Source: Bactericera cockerelli
Lineage: Eukaryota; Arthropoda; Insecta; Hemiptera; Triozidae
Reading direction: 5' to 3'
Length of the DNA stretch: 64,000 nt
Assembly (NCBI GenBank): GCA_024516035.1
Contig: CM044960.1
Location: forward strand, 18,608,183 to 18,672,182
The translations under genes were made by a program, and so were the position numbers. Below the pieces are notes generated by a model. It had not been told where the DNA came from, searched no databases, and was given only the letters and a program-made list of their open reading frames with translations. This document shows positions 55,003-64,000 of this stretch, piece after piece (positions within the stretch are counted from its first letter, which is position 1; the number at the start of each line of letters is the position of its first letter).

Positions 55003-55832
55003 GAGGGGCTGCATGGAAAAAGGGTGTAAGGTCACTTATGTCCTTTTTCCGTGCATTGCATTTTTGGATAGCAAATTTAGTTCTGCGCATGACACAAAAG
55101 AAATCATATTTTTATCCTTTTTTTTTCACTGAGTTACACGTGAAAATATGTTTTGATTCAGTGTCTGAAGTGGCTGACAGATTGGTATAATTTTGTGACA
55201 AGTAGGTACCGTAGATTCTCTAGTTTTTATTTGTTCAGTTGAGTGGTGTTAGCATGGACTCCTGAGGGCCTACAGAATATTGACAGTATTGTTGGGCAAC
55301 TTGTATACAAGTTCCATTTGCTGGCATAAATTTAAAGAAAGTCAAGGATATTGAGGACCTCTTCAGATTTATAAAACCATCTAGTAGGGACTGGTATAGG
55401 CAGTTCTTTGAAACTGTCAATGGTAACAGTGCCACCATTGTAGAGGCTGAAGTGGCCACAGACTCTGAAGAAGAGAAGAGTAGAAAGCACCTTGTTTGTA
55501 ATTTGTGCAATAATACATAAAGTAAAAAGCACCTTGTCTCCAATTTGTGCCAAAAAATACAAGTTCTTATTTTCCTTTTTTATCTAGGGTTCGTGCATGG
55601 AAGAAGGGCATATTATTTTCGTTATTAAAACCTTTATTACTCGAAAAGGGTGCAGTAGGTTAAGTTGAATTTTATATGTATGGGCCCCAAAGAGTACATA
55701 GAATATTTTATATTCTGACATAAAACTTGATAAAATTAACAATAATACTTTTACAATGAAAGCAAAACTTTAAACCTCGATTACTCAAAACTAAGTTTTG
55801 GAACTTAGGTCCTTTTTCCATGCAGCCCCTCA
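55003..55832. mobile_element. 830-bp inverted-repeat element abutting family F
   Basis: Termini GAGGGGCTGCATGGAAAAAGG and the inverse at 55810-55832, with AATT outside both ends extending the palindrome. The terminal repeats are about 25 bp and a second CCTTTTTCCGTGCA motif lies near the left end at 55040. It begins exactly where the foldback element at 54501 ends, so the two may be nested or composite. It encloses one coding remnant. Confidence 0.7.
55284..55520 (+). pseudogene. Unrecognised 78-codon coding remnant inside the 55003-55832 element
   Basis: A + frame without an initiating ATG reads GINLKKVKDIEDLFRFIKP, then SSRDWYRQFFETVNG, an acidic patch (ATDSEEE) and KHLVCNLCNNT before TAA. 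Composition is protein-like and the KD-x-x-DL-x-x-FI pattern with a W-Y pair recalls the C-terminal part of some DDE transposases and retro-copied host genes, but I cannot name the family. A 36-bp segment covering the CNLC end is repeated at 55524-55560. Confidence 0.45.
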
Positions 55833-57055
55833 ATTGGCTTTTATTGTTTTCCATAAATATACGTATAAGCATTATAGAAATCTCTATAGTTCTATATGTA
55901 TTCAGGAGAAACACAAGACACACGCATTATAATTATGGCATGAGAATCTATAAACAAGCACGTGGACAAACCACAGTAAAATACATTATTGAAAAGTAGG
56001 TACATACTTACCTCGGAAATAATATCATAATGTTATGTTTTAGGATAGATAAATAAATGATAACTCGTGTTTATGTCAATTCCATCTGTATGGTAGTACT
56101 TTACAGGGTATTGAATGTTGGACAGCGCAGTCAACGTTCACATCATATTATAGTGTATCCTTAGTCACCCCAAATTTCAAAATCTCTACAGTTGGTATGA
56201 AAAAGGAGAACTTGGAGTACGCCCTACGACATGAAAATTTGGGACGGTTTCTGTGTTACAAACATGACTAAAGAGAAAGACACAAAACCGCAAAGTTCTT
56301 GGGAAGGTTACGACATTTTTTTTCTTTGTTGATATCTATCTAGTAGTAGATATTCTCAGAAGTAAAAAAGCCCTCATTTTAGGCCTTTCTCAAATGTTCT
56401 TTTTTAGAAATTCACCATCCACCCTGTAAGTAGAGTGAAGACTTAACACATCCACCCTGTAGGTAGAGTGAAGACTCAACACCTACAGCTACACCCTGTA
56501 AGTAGAGTGAAGAGTAAAATGACATTCTGTTGAGGTCGACTGTTTACGGTTAGTATGGAATATTATGGAACCTTGTGAGGAAATGAAAACATGATTTTAT
56601 GAATGTTCATCAGAATAAATGATGAGCTTCAATAAAAGCAGCCTGACATAATATACCCCACTATTCGCAAGCAAGATTTATACAGAACTAGCTGGTAACC
56701 CATCCTTCACTACAGATTAGGAATCACTACCGACTAAGCTCAGATTTGTAGGACTTTTGAATTATCTTGAATATCCTTAAATATTCCCATAATTCCGCCA
56801 CTGGTCGGTTCTCACATCAAAGCAGCTACTTAGTTTTCCTAACGAGGTATAAGTGGAACCTGTAACATCCAAAGTACAGGGTCGAAAAATTCTGACTCGC
56901 GAATTAAAGGGTGAAAAAAGTGAAAAGGCCTCACCTAAATTGGTCATAAATCACTCTGATAAGAAAGATTTACTTTTAATATCTTGAAACACTATCCAGT
57001 ATTTCCACGTTGTTTCAGATCTGCAGGAAATATTTTTATTTAATTTTTCTTGCTG
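55833..57055. other. Noncoding; three 40-bp tandem units at about 56416-56512
   Basis: CACCCTGTAAGTAGAGTGAAGA occurs three times with about 40-45 bp spacing. An ACTAGCTGG-like repeat end lies at about 56688. No gene is seen. Confidence 0.55.
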
Positions 57056-57240
57056 GACCCTCCGTTCGCTCACAAACCACCAGCTAAAATTCATATCACA
57101 CAGCCTGAATTGGGCCGAGAACAGCCAGCATCACAAGGCCGATTGTTCGAATATGAATGGTGACCAGTCCAAGTTGGATACTTACTTCACTGGACGTTGC
57201 TTAACTTTAGTGGCAGAACAAGAACTGGAGTGGATGTTTT
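57056..57240 (-). mobile_element. 5S rRNA-derived SINE, diverged copy
   Basis: Minus strand: 5S-like TAAAGTTAAGCAACGTCCAG and GGTCACCATTC regions followed by the body (CAGCCTGAATTGGGCCG on +). It lacks the poly-A tail, and divergence marks it as old. Confidence 0.72.
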
Positions 57241-58218
57241 TTAATTTATAAATAGACTCACAGCTCATCACAGTAACTATTTTATTTAGAAATTTTTTGA
57301 CAGCAGTGTAACTAATAATAACTAGCATTAAGAATATTCGATAGAGAATAGGTATTTTCCTGTGATGTAGTGCGTATTGTACGCTAGTTAATTCATAATT
57401 GAATTTAACATATTCTCATATATCTTGAAGCTCATCACCCTGTATAAACCTTTCTTTCCAAAACATTTGATTAAATAATCCAGTAACTTAGGAAGTACCC
57501 TGGTAACCATAGGGTAGATATACGAGTATATTTTATGTAAAATAAAATATAAACAAGTAGCTTGTCCCACTCTGCACTATCTATGCACTCCGCTTTCGCA
57601 GTCCTGCATTCAAAATTTATACGTTTTTTAAGATGTCGTGTAACGTAGGAAAGCGATAGTCATAAATAAAATTTAGGGTGTCTCCTTTCAACACGATTTT
57701 CGTCCCTTCATATTCTAGTAGAACCCCGTCACACCCCTAGGCAGGGCTGGGCGGTCCCCATGCAGTCGTGTCATCGCCCTCATCCCCACCCCCCCTCCCG
57801 CCTATCTCCCAATGGAGGGCGAATGGGGGCGTCTATTAGAATTTATGAAGGTGTTCCTGATGTACTATGGGTTCATGAGTAATGGCTTGGAATAAAACAA
57901 GCAACGTTTCTGGCTGGATAGCATCACGTTTTTTTGTACTATCATTGATATCAGTTCAAAGCGTTTTACCTATTGCTTCTAATGCATGAAACGGGTTTTT
58001 TTTTTTCATAAGCGTGCCAACAAAAAATATATTATTTATTTATATATTTTAGGTACATTAAACAAAAATAATTAGGTAAATATATCTACCTACTACAAAA
58101 CTAAGAAATAATAATGAATTATTACGATTCATTGTGTCCCTGAGCTTGCGAGTAAGTACAATGTACATCATACTTATATTAGCAGTGATTCAGCATGTCT
58201 TTTTAATGATCATATATC
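57241..58218. other. Noncoding; local GC-rich patch at 57720-57840
   Basis: The GC-rich patch contains C runs and GGGCGGTCCCCATGC-type text but no frame. The rest is AT-rich. Confidence 0.5.
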
Positions 58219-58415
58219 TACCTGGGGGGACTATAAACAGGGAATGGACCAGCAGTCTGGCTGGGGGACAATACACAGGGAGTAGACCAGCTTTGGATTG
58301 GTTCTGGGTACCCTTGTCAATTATTAGCCTCCTTGTAAAGACAGTGGTAGAAGTGCTGAGTTATTCCTCCACTGTCTGGCTACCATAGTTCACGATGACG
58401 CCACCCTATGATGAT
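58219..58415 (+). repeat. Dispersed repeat G, copy 2
   Basis: Same family and orientation as 34183-34365. Its first about 45 bp are partly duplicated (two CAGGGA-TGGACCAGC-type segments). Confidence 0.75.
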
Positions 58416-58438
58416 GTTATCTACCTACATCAATTATT

Positions 58439-58488
58439 ACTTCCGATAAGTTTCTAATACATATTAGAAATCAGAAATATTATGTTGG
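58439..58488 (-). repeat. Short dispersed repeat M, copy 7
   Basis: Inverse copy with a core TTTCTAATACATATTAGAAA that carries a 4-base insertion, ending in ATTATGTTGGG. It lies directly beside the family F half copy. Confidence 0.65.
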
Positions 58489-58489
58489 G

Positions 58490-58720
58490 AAAATCCGAAA
58501 TTTTGGACAAAAAAGTGCAAAAATAAGATCTTCGACTTGCCGATACATTTTTTTAAATCTAGAATGTAGGAAAACGGTATAGATACTACCATATAAAACT
58601 AATTTGAAGAGAATCGGTTTAAAAGTTTTGGATATACAAGTGGTTTAGTATAAAATCTCAAAATTTCAAATTGTATACAACGTGAAACAATCACGAGGAA
58701 GTATTGTGTCAATAATTAAT
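58490..58720. mobile_element. Foldback family F, half copy
   Basis: Matches the right arm of 54501-55001: GATATACAAGTGGTTTAGTAT, CAATCACGAGGAAGTATTGTG. The left arm is missing. Confidence 0.65.
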
Positions 58721-59529
58721 GTCTCTCCAATTTAAAAAACTGGATGAAATGTTTGAAGTGTCAGCTTGTGATCTTCCCTAAGTTCGCATTTAATTTTTAA
58801 TTTTAATCATTAAAATAATTATAGTGTGTAATTTTACGCCCAATTTTACTTTCTGTTCTCTGTGCTCTCTCTATCATCTACAAAACCAGTACAATTTTGA
58901 AAAACAATTTTATACTATGCCTTTTTTTAAATAATTGCACTTTAACGTCTTAAATCGTCATTCGTGCCATATAGTGTTCACTGTTCATGGCCATGGCACA
59001 ATGATTGTAGAAATACTGATCCAGCTGTCTTCATTTCACCCACCACCCAGTATACAGGGAATGCTGTGAACTTAGCTTCCTACCAGACTCGTAACTCTCA
59101 ACTTCCACAACATAAAACCCTTCCTTGCTACCATACAAATGGCGTTCACACTAGCATTTAGTTTGATTGAAGTGGGCAGGGAGGAAAGTGTTCCACCCAA
59201 AAGTGGTTTGAAAATGTGGATTCTCTCCAAAATGAAAATTTTTGTTTTTTTTTCAATGTTTCTAATGATAATTATTTCAAGGTTTTAATAACATTATTTT
59301 AAGTATTAGTTTTAATCCACCAGTCATGCAAAAATTCACCATATTTGGTACTCGGTTTCACCGAACTTAAGATTTGAAGGTTGCTGCCTCAGCGGTGGAA
59401 ATATTGAGATCCGTTGTCGGTAGACATTTTATTCAAGTGTGCGCAATGTGCATGTGCAAGAAGTGTTCAACACTAGATCATGATCATGACTCAGAGCAGA
59501 GTACAAGCATTGTAAAAAGTGATTGTTTA
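58721..59529. other. Noncoding, no gene recognised
   Basis: Frames at 58964 and 59374 lack known features. Confidence 0.45.
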
Positions 59530-59785
59530 CTACATGGTCGTGTCACGACGGCGACGGTGGTTTTTAGCTGGGGAAACCACAAAGCTACTCAAATTACCTC
59601 ACCCCGCCTGAGCGGGGTCGGGAATACCCAGCAGAACGTGGATTGTCATCATGACCATCGAATACTTTAAAATCAGAACGGTCATCAATCCATGTCATCA
59701 CCAGTCTCACCACGCTGGACGTTGCTTAACTTCAGGGATCGGATGAGAACTGGTGTATTCAACGTGCCATCTCCGCTGGGTAGAA
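59530..59785 (-). mobile_element. 5S rRNA-derived SINE, near full-length copy
   Basis: The minus strand starts CCCAGCGGAGATGGCACGTT, with the 5S-like GTTCTCATCCGATCCCTGAAG region, TTAAGCAACGTCCAGCGTGG, and body elements GGGTATTCCCGACCCCGC and GTCGTGACACGACC. The head is closest to the fragment at 9528-9632. Confidence 0.85.
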
Positions 59786-59901
59786 GAGATCGTTAAGTAT
59801 CGTAAAACAGTTTCAGCTCAATTAAATGCACAGCTGTTGGCAATAACTATTATTTATATTGTTATAGTCTGCTAGCTTCCAGCTCAGTGGATGCTGTAGA
59901 G

Positions 59902-61595
59902 CAGGGGTGGCCAAACTTTTTTTGCGGCGGTTCCCTCTGGGAAAAATGGAAGCGCTCGCGGTCCCCCCCCCCCCCCCCCCCCCCCCACCCATACACATAT
60001 ACATGCATACATTTAAAATCACACACAATGATGTTGGTATAACAAATCTTACAATAAAACTTACGGTTTTATGAATTTGGCGTTTCTCTATTATCCTCCT
60101 ATCCTCCAACGTCTTCCTCCTCCTCCTCTTCTTCTTCTTCTTCTTCTTAACTTCTGTAATTCATCTGCCAGCTTCATGTGATCTACTTCATACGATGTAA
60201 CAGCTAATCTCACACAATGAAGTAAGTGTTCATTAGAAATTCTGTTTCTATTTTTGGTTTTAACAGCATTCATTGTGGAGAAAGTTGCCTCACAAAGGTA
60301 GGTACTAGCGAAAAAGGCTGTAAGATACATATCCAATTTCCTGAGGTATGGATATTTATCTTGAGAAAAGTATTTCCAAAAGTCACAACTTGTTGATTTA
60401 GCTCGAACCTTCACAGCTGTATCACCTTTGATTTTTAAGATTTCATCGATTATTGCTGTGGAGTTTCCATCAATTAGGTGGGATATTTCTTGGGCAAGGT
60501 TAGTCATTTCTTCAATTTTTACTTCCTTGAATGGATAAGCCATGTATGTCAATATGTCCCTCCAGTTTTTGAAAATCACTGAATCGCCTTTCAAATTCAA
60601 CTGCGAGTTCGGTTATTTGTTCCTTAAATGAATCCAAATCAACTTCGCTCTCGTCTGCTATTTTCTGATTCAAGCAAACAAAAGCTGTCAGATTTTTGCT
60701 TTCGATGGAGGACACAAGAAGATTCATTTTGTTTTTGAAGTGGTGTACATTTCCTAGTAAGTCAATCAGTGTTTTGTCCTTCCCCTGCAAGCTTAAATTA
60801 AGATTATTCAACATCTCTGTAATATCACAGAGAAAAACCAGGGGCAGCAACCACTCTTTGTCTTCAAACTGGGGATAATCTTTTTTTCCAGAATTTTTTA
60901 GAAATTCTCTTATTAGAGGAAGAAGTGTTCTGAATCTTTTGAGAAACTTTGCCCGACTGAGCCAGCGTACATCAGTGTGCAATAATAACTCTCCATCCTC
61001 AGCCCCACATTCTTCAAGAAGATGCCGAAATTGACGTCTTTTCAAACTACTTGCCCGAATGGAGTTCACTGCTTTAAACACTGGAGTCATGAGATCGTTT
61101 CCTTTCAATATTTTTGAAGCAAGTACTTGTTGATGAATGATACAGTGGTAGGACTTGAATGTTGGCATATCTTCATCTGCTTTGCACAATGCTATGAATC
61201 CATTGTGTCTCCCTGTCATTGATGGGGCGCCGTCAGTTGTCATGGACACTATTTTGTGGATGGGAAAGTCACTTTTTTAACAAATTCTTTGAATGCATCA
61301 TACACATCTTTACCTCTGGTTTGGTCCTTGAGAGAAATAATAGATAGCAGTTCTTCTTTGGAAGACATATCAGAAAAAACCATACGGACAAACACGCACA
61401 ATTGAGCAACATCTGTGTAATCAGTAGATTCGTCGAATTGCAACGTCAGAATAAAAGCAAAATCTTTTTTTTATCTAGGTGTCAAAAAAAAAACATTCTT
61501 GTAAAAATTTAAAAATCTCAAAATTTCTTCGCGGTTCCCCAAAATAGACCCCGCGGTTCCCTAGGGAACCGCGGTTCCCAATTTGGCCGTCCCTG
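59902..61595 (-). mobile_element. hAT DNA transposon, 1,694 bp, with 8-bp target duplication
   Basis: Ends CAGGGGTGGCCAAAC (left) and CAGGGACGGCCAAAT (right, minus strand) form short terminal inverted repeats, flanked by perfect CTGTAGAG duplications at 59894-59901 and 61596-61603. Eight-bp duplications and a CAGGG terminus are hAT hallmarks. A C run at about 59965-59986 lies inside the left end, and the right subterminal region repeats GCGGTTCCC. The encoded transposase is broken. Confidence 0.92.
60091..61467 (-). pseudogene. hAT transposase (ZBED5/SCAND3/GTF2IRD2-like), N-truncated and frameshifted
   Basis: Three consecutive minus-strand frames belong to one protein: QFDESTDYTDVAQLCVFVRM, then IHKIVSMTTDGAPSMTG, CIIHQQ and LHTDVRWLSR (RNase H-like transposase core), and finally a C-terminal hAT dimerisation block with STYLCEATFSTMNAVKTKNR. 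Single-base frameshifts occur near 61255 (in the FP-IHK stretch) and near 60545. The BED zinc finger and N-terminal third are missing upstream of about 61467. A (TTC)n expansion at about 60115-60147 alters the C-terminus to poly-Arg/Lys/Gly. Inactive, but recently inserted judging from the intact duplication. Confidence 0.9.
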
Positions 61596-61603
61596 CTGTA
61601 GAG

Positions 61604-62204
61604 TGTGGGATGGAGTGGTAACACGTGCTGAGGAGAAAAAAACTAATAGTTTTCCAATCAGACTCTCTCGATTTACCCCTATTCGAAGCAAGTAGGATTA
61701 TTTTTAATTAATTTATTTATTCAAATAATTAACACAATCAATAGTTCATTAACTTTAGCTTGTTAATCTTAATTTTTACTTTTCTATATGAGTTTTTGTC
61801 TATTTATAATCGTTAATGAAAGAGTTGTCCGCAGTAAGTATTTATACCTATTTGACAATAAAAACTAAAAATTCTAATAACGTATTATGCAAGTAGGTCA
61901 AAAAACCAGTGTTCCACTTGTCTAATGTGTTTTGTCTCCTGCGGTTGTTCCCATTTTCCTGGAGGTTGTGTATGGAGGGCTGAAATGCAGCACCCGTATT
62001 ATACCTATACAAAATTCTTGTATTATAGGTATTACACGTTTATATCCTTCCTTATTGTATCCTTCTCTTTCTCTCGTTATACTTCGTACTCGCTCACTCC
62101 CATTAATTACATCTCTCTTTTCTATCTTCCTAATTATACATTTTTTAAAATCACCAAGAAGGAAAGTATAAATTATCATACTAATAGATATATCTTTTAG
62201 TCTC
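61604..62204. other. Noncoding, no gene recognised
   Basis: AT- and CT-rich. The overlapping frames on both strands at 61922-62206 are compositional. Confidence 0.5.
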
Positions 62205-62335
62205 ATTTTTCCTCACGAGGTATGAGCGGACCCCGGACATTAAAGTGTAGAGCAGAAAAAAAAATTCCTTGCTGGGATCTAACCTGGGTCACCTGTGTGC
62301 TACACCAATTGGCCTATGTATTAAATCTCTCTGAT
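62205..62335 (-). mobile_element. tRNA-derived SINE (family B), copy 2
   Basis: CCTCACGAGGTATGAG and GGACCCC on + match the inverse of 47661-47850. A B-box-like GGTTAGATCCCAGC and a degenerate A box follow on the minus strand. Confidence 0.68.
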
Positions 62336-64000
62336 GAAGAAAGGGTACAGGGATCCAAAAACGTGTTACCAGTCTAGAAATGGGAGAGAGAAATGAGATT
62401 CCAAATGAAAGAAAAACAGTTCATATATTTCGCTGCTTAGAAAGAGGAAGGGTGTTTCTCTCATTCAAGTTTAATGTTTAGACGGCATTGGTACTATAGA
62501 GATGAGGGTTAGGCAGGTATAAGACAAGCATTTAAAAAACTCCGTCTGTATACATAGGTAAAAGAATGCATAAATATAAAATCAAAAGGCGGGGGGGATT
62601 ATGTATACCTAAGTAACAACATTCTGTTGAAAATTTTCTTCGCAAACTCTTCGAAAGAAAATATATCTTGAGAAAGTATTTTACAGTCGGCATTTCGTTC
62701 AAGCACTTTCATTTTTCATCACTTCAAAGTACGTAAGTGTACACGGGATTTCCATAGCTTTCAAAATAGAATAAATAAACATGAAAAAATCTCACTAACA
62801 TTTAATTTTCCCCTCAAAGTGAAAGAATAATAAAATAATGTAGAATGAGATGATTCAGGATTCGAGGATATTATGAAAGATAGATAAGAAATGAAGAGAC
62901 TTCAAGAGAAGAAAAACAGATAGAGGTCAAACATTCCCCTCCTTTTAACTTTTACTCGGAATTAGAACTTAGAGCAGCAATTTAAATGCAAAACCATGGA
63001 GTATGTATGATGATGAAGATAGCAGTCAAGTAGTAGTGGGTAGTGATGGAACCTAGGAGACAGGAAGGAGTAGCAGGGAAACACACAAGAGGAGCAGATG
63101 AATGGTATTAATTAAAAGAAAATATTAAAGTCAAAGTACAAGTAGTGTGAAATAAGGGAGGTGAGGTGACATAGAAACTATGCAGGTTGCTTTGAGGGAT
63201 GTACACCTAATACTGAGAAGTAAAAGACATTTAAAATATACAGGCTGTAGCAAAATTTATCAGGAAAAGGTAATAGCTAGTAGTGAATTTGAACCTTGGG
63301 AAACAGAAAAAGTGACCAAAACTTATTTTTTTTCTATTTTACAATTCCATTATACTTTTATATATTAGGACCGAATTTAAATAGGATTACAATAAAGATA
63401 AGCCAGAACTTTCCTCAAATCAGATTGTTTGAGGTGTGATGTGATTGGTTGAAACTTCGACTTGAGGTACTGTCTCGCTAATCTTTGTTGAAATTCTTTT
63501 TTATATATTAATTTGGCCCTTAGATGAAAAAAAAAAAAATTGAATGTAATCTTCATTTCGAGATGACACTTGCAAAAAGGCAAATATTTAAAATATAAAA
63601 TAAAGTGAAATTAAAAAACCCCAGGTTAAATAAACTATTTTTCACCTGAATCCTGTAGCTCCATTACTCAGAAGCGAACCACTTATGGACTATAGGGACC
63701 CATGTTGATACATAATGAGCTTCAACATAGTGTGTCCTGAAACTTTTAGTTGAATTCCTAGTCACCCAGTACACACTACACAGGAGATGAATTTGTGAGC
63801 CACGCGTAATTATACAGAGAGAAGTGATGAAGAGGATTAGGATTCAAAGGAATTCTAGTTACAGGATAAAAGATCTAAAATAAGCAGGCTATTCTGCTTA
63901 TTTTAGATTCTATTTTAGTAGGTTATTCTGCTAAAGGAATGAAAGAGGATTATAGGGAATCACACGAAGATAGAAAGAAAACAAATGAATTATGCTCTTC
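62336..64000. other. Noncoding to the window end
   Basis: AT-rich with a GA-rich stretch at about 62840-63130. An inverted GCTTATTTTAG/CTAAAATAAGC hairpin lies at about 63878-63907. No gene is seen. Confidence 0.5.

Noticed and set aside
55235..55543. 102-codon minus frame over the 55-kb element
   Set aside because: The + strand frame 55284-55520 has the more protein-like composition; the minus frame is taken as its shadow.

Overview
The window is eukaryotic, most likely from an insect. It is AT-rich, its one clear gene is split into short exons with GT-AG introns, and it contains tRNA- and 5S-rRNA-derived SINEs, Helitrons, a hAT transposon, a LINE fragment and several palindromic TA-flanked MITEs. 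The transporter resembles insect SLC22 proteins. The abundant GGTACCTA-type and GA/CT tracts would fit a hemipteran or a lepidopteran, but the species cannot be fixed from the sequence alone.

One complete protein-coding gene is supported: a ten-exon SLC22-type major facilitator transporter on the + strand, 23883-35896. All splice phases agree and the spliced reading frame gives 695 residues. It has a long hydrophilic N-terminal tail, a cysteine-rich first extracellular loop, the MFS motif A after TM2, the PESARW signature after TM6 and the QYSAE-LPTVVRGQG signature in the C-terminal half. A possible 5'UTR donor lies at 22291, with a matching acceptor at 23551. Its introns are loaded with mobile DNA: a tRNA/5S-body chimeric SINE (intron 1), a tRNA-Gly SINE (intron 2), another tRNA-derived SINE (intron 3), a SINE fragment and a 735-bp palindrome (intron 4), and two Helitrons plus two decayed copies of the end of exon 7 (intron 7).

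Layout: 1-165 minisatellite at the window edge; 364-1549 giant palindromic MITE; 2374-2905 LINE reverse-transcriptase tail; 3.0-7.1 kb purine/pyrimidine tracts and tRNA-Thr-like SINE debris; 7109-7993 and 9917-10801 twin 885-bp palindromes; 11-22 kb noncoding with SINEs; 22.3-36 kb the transporter gene; 36.6-46 kb noncoding with a 5S SINE, a tandem duplication and a 1-kb Helitron (40983-41959); 46.7-53 kb SINEs, dispersed repeats and a 1-kb foldback element; 54.5-59 kb two abutting inverted-repeat elements and further repeats; 59902-61595 a hAT element with a perfect 8-bp target duplication and a frameshifted transposase; 61.6-64 kb noncoding.

No operon-like system, CRISPR array or true tRNA/rRNA gene is present. 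The most noteworthy observations are the exchange of a tRNA head and a 5S head on what looks like one SINE body, a roughly 50-bp dispersed unit with a perfect 16-bp palindromic core (seven copies), the exon-7 triplication, and the set of near-perfect palindromes that would transcribe into long hairpins.
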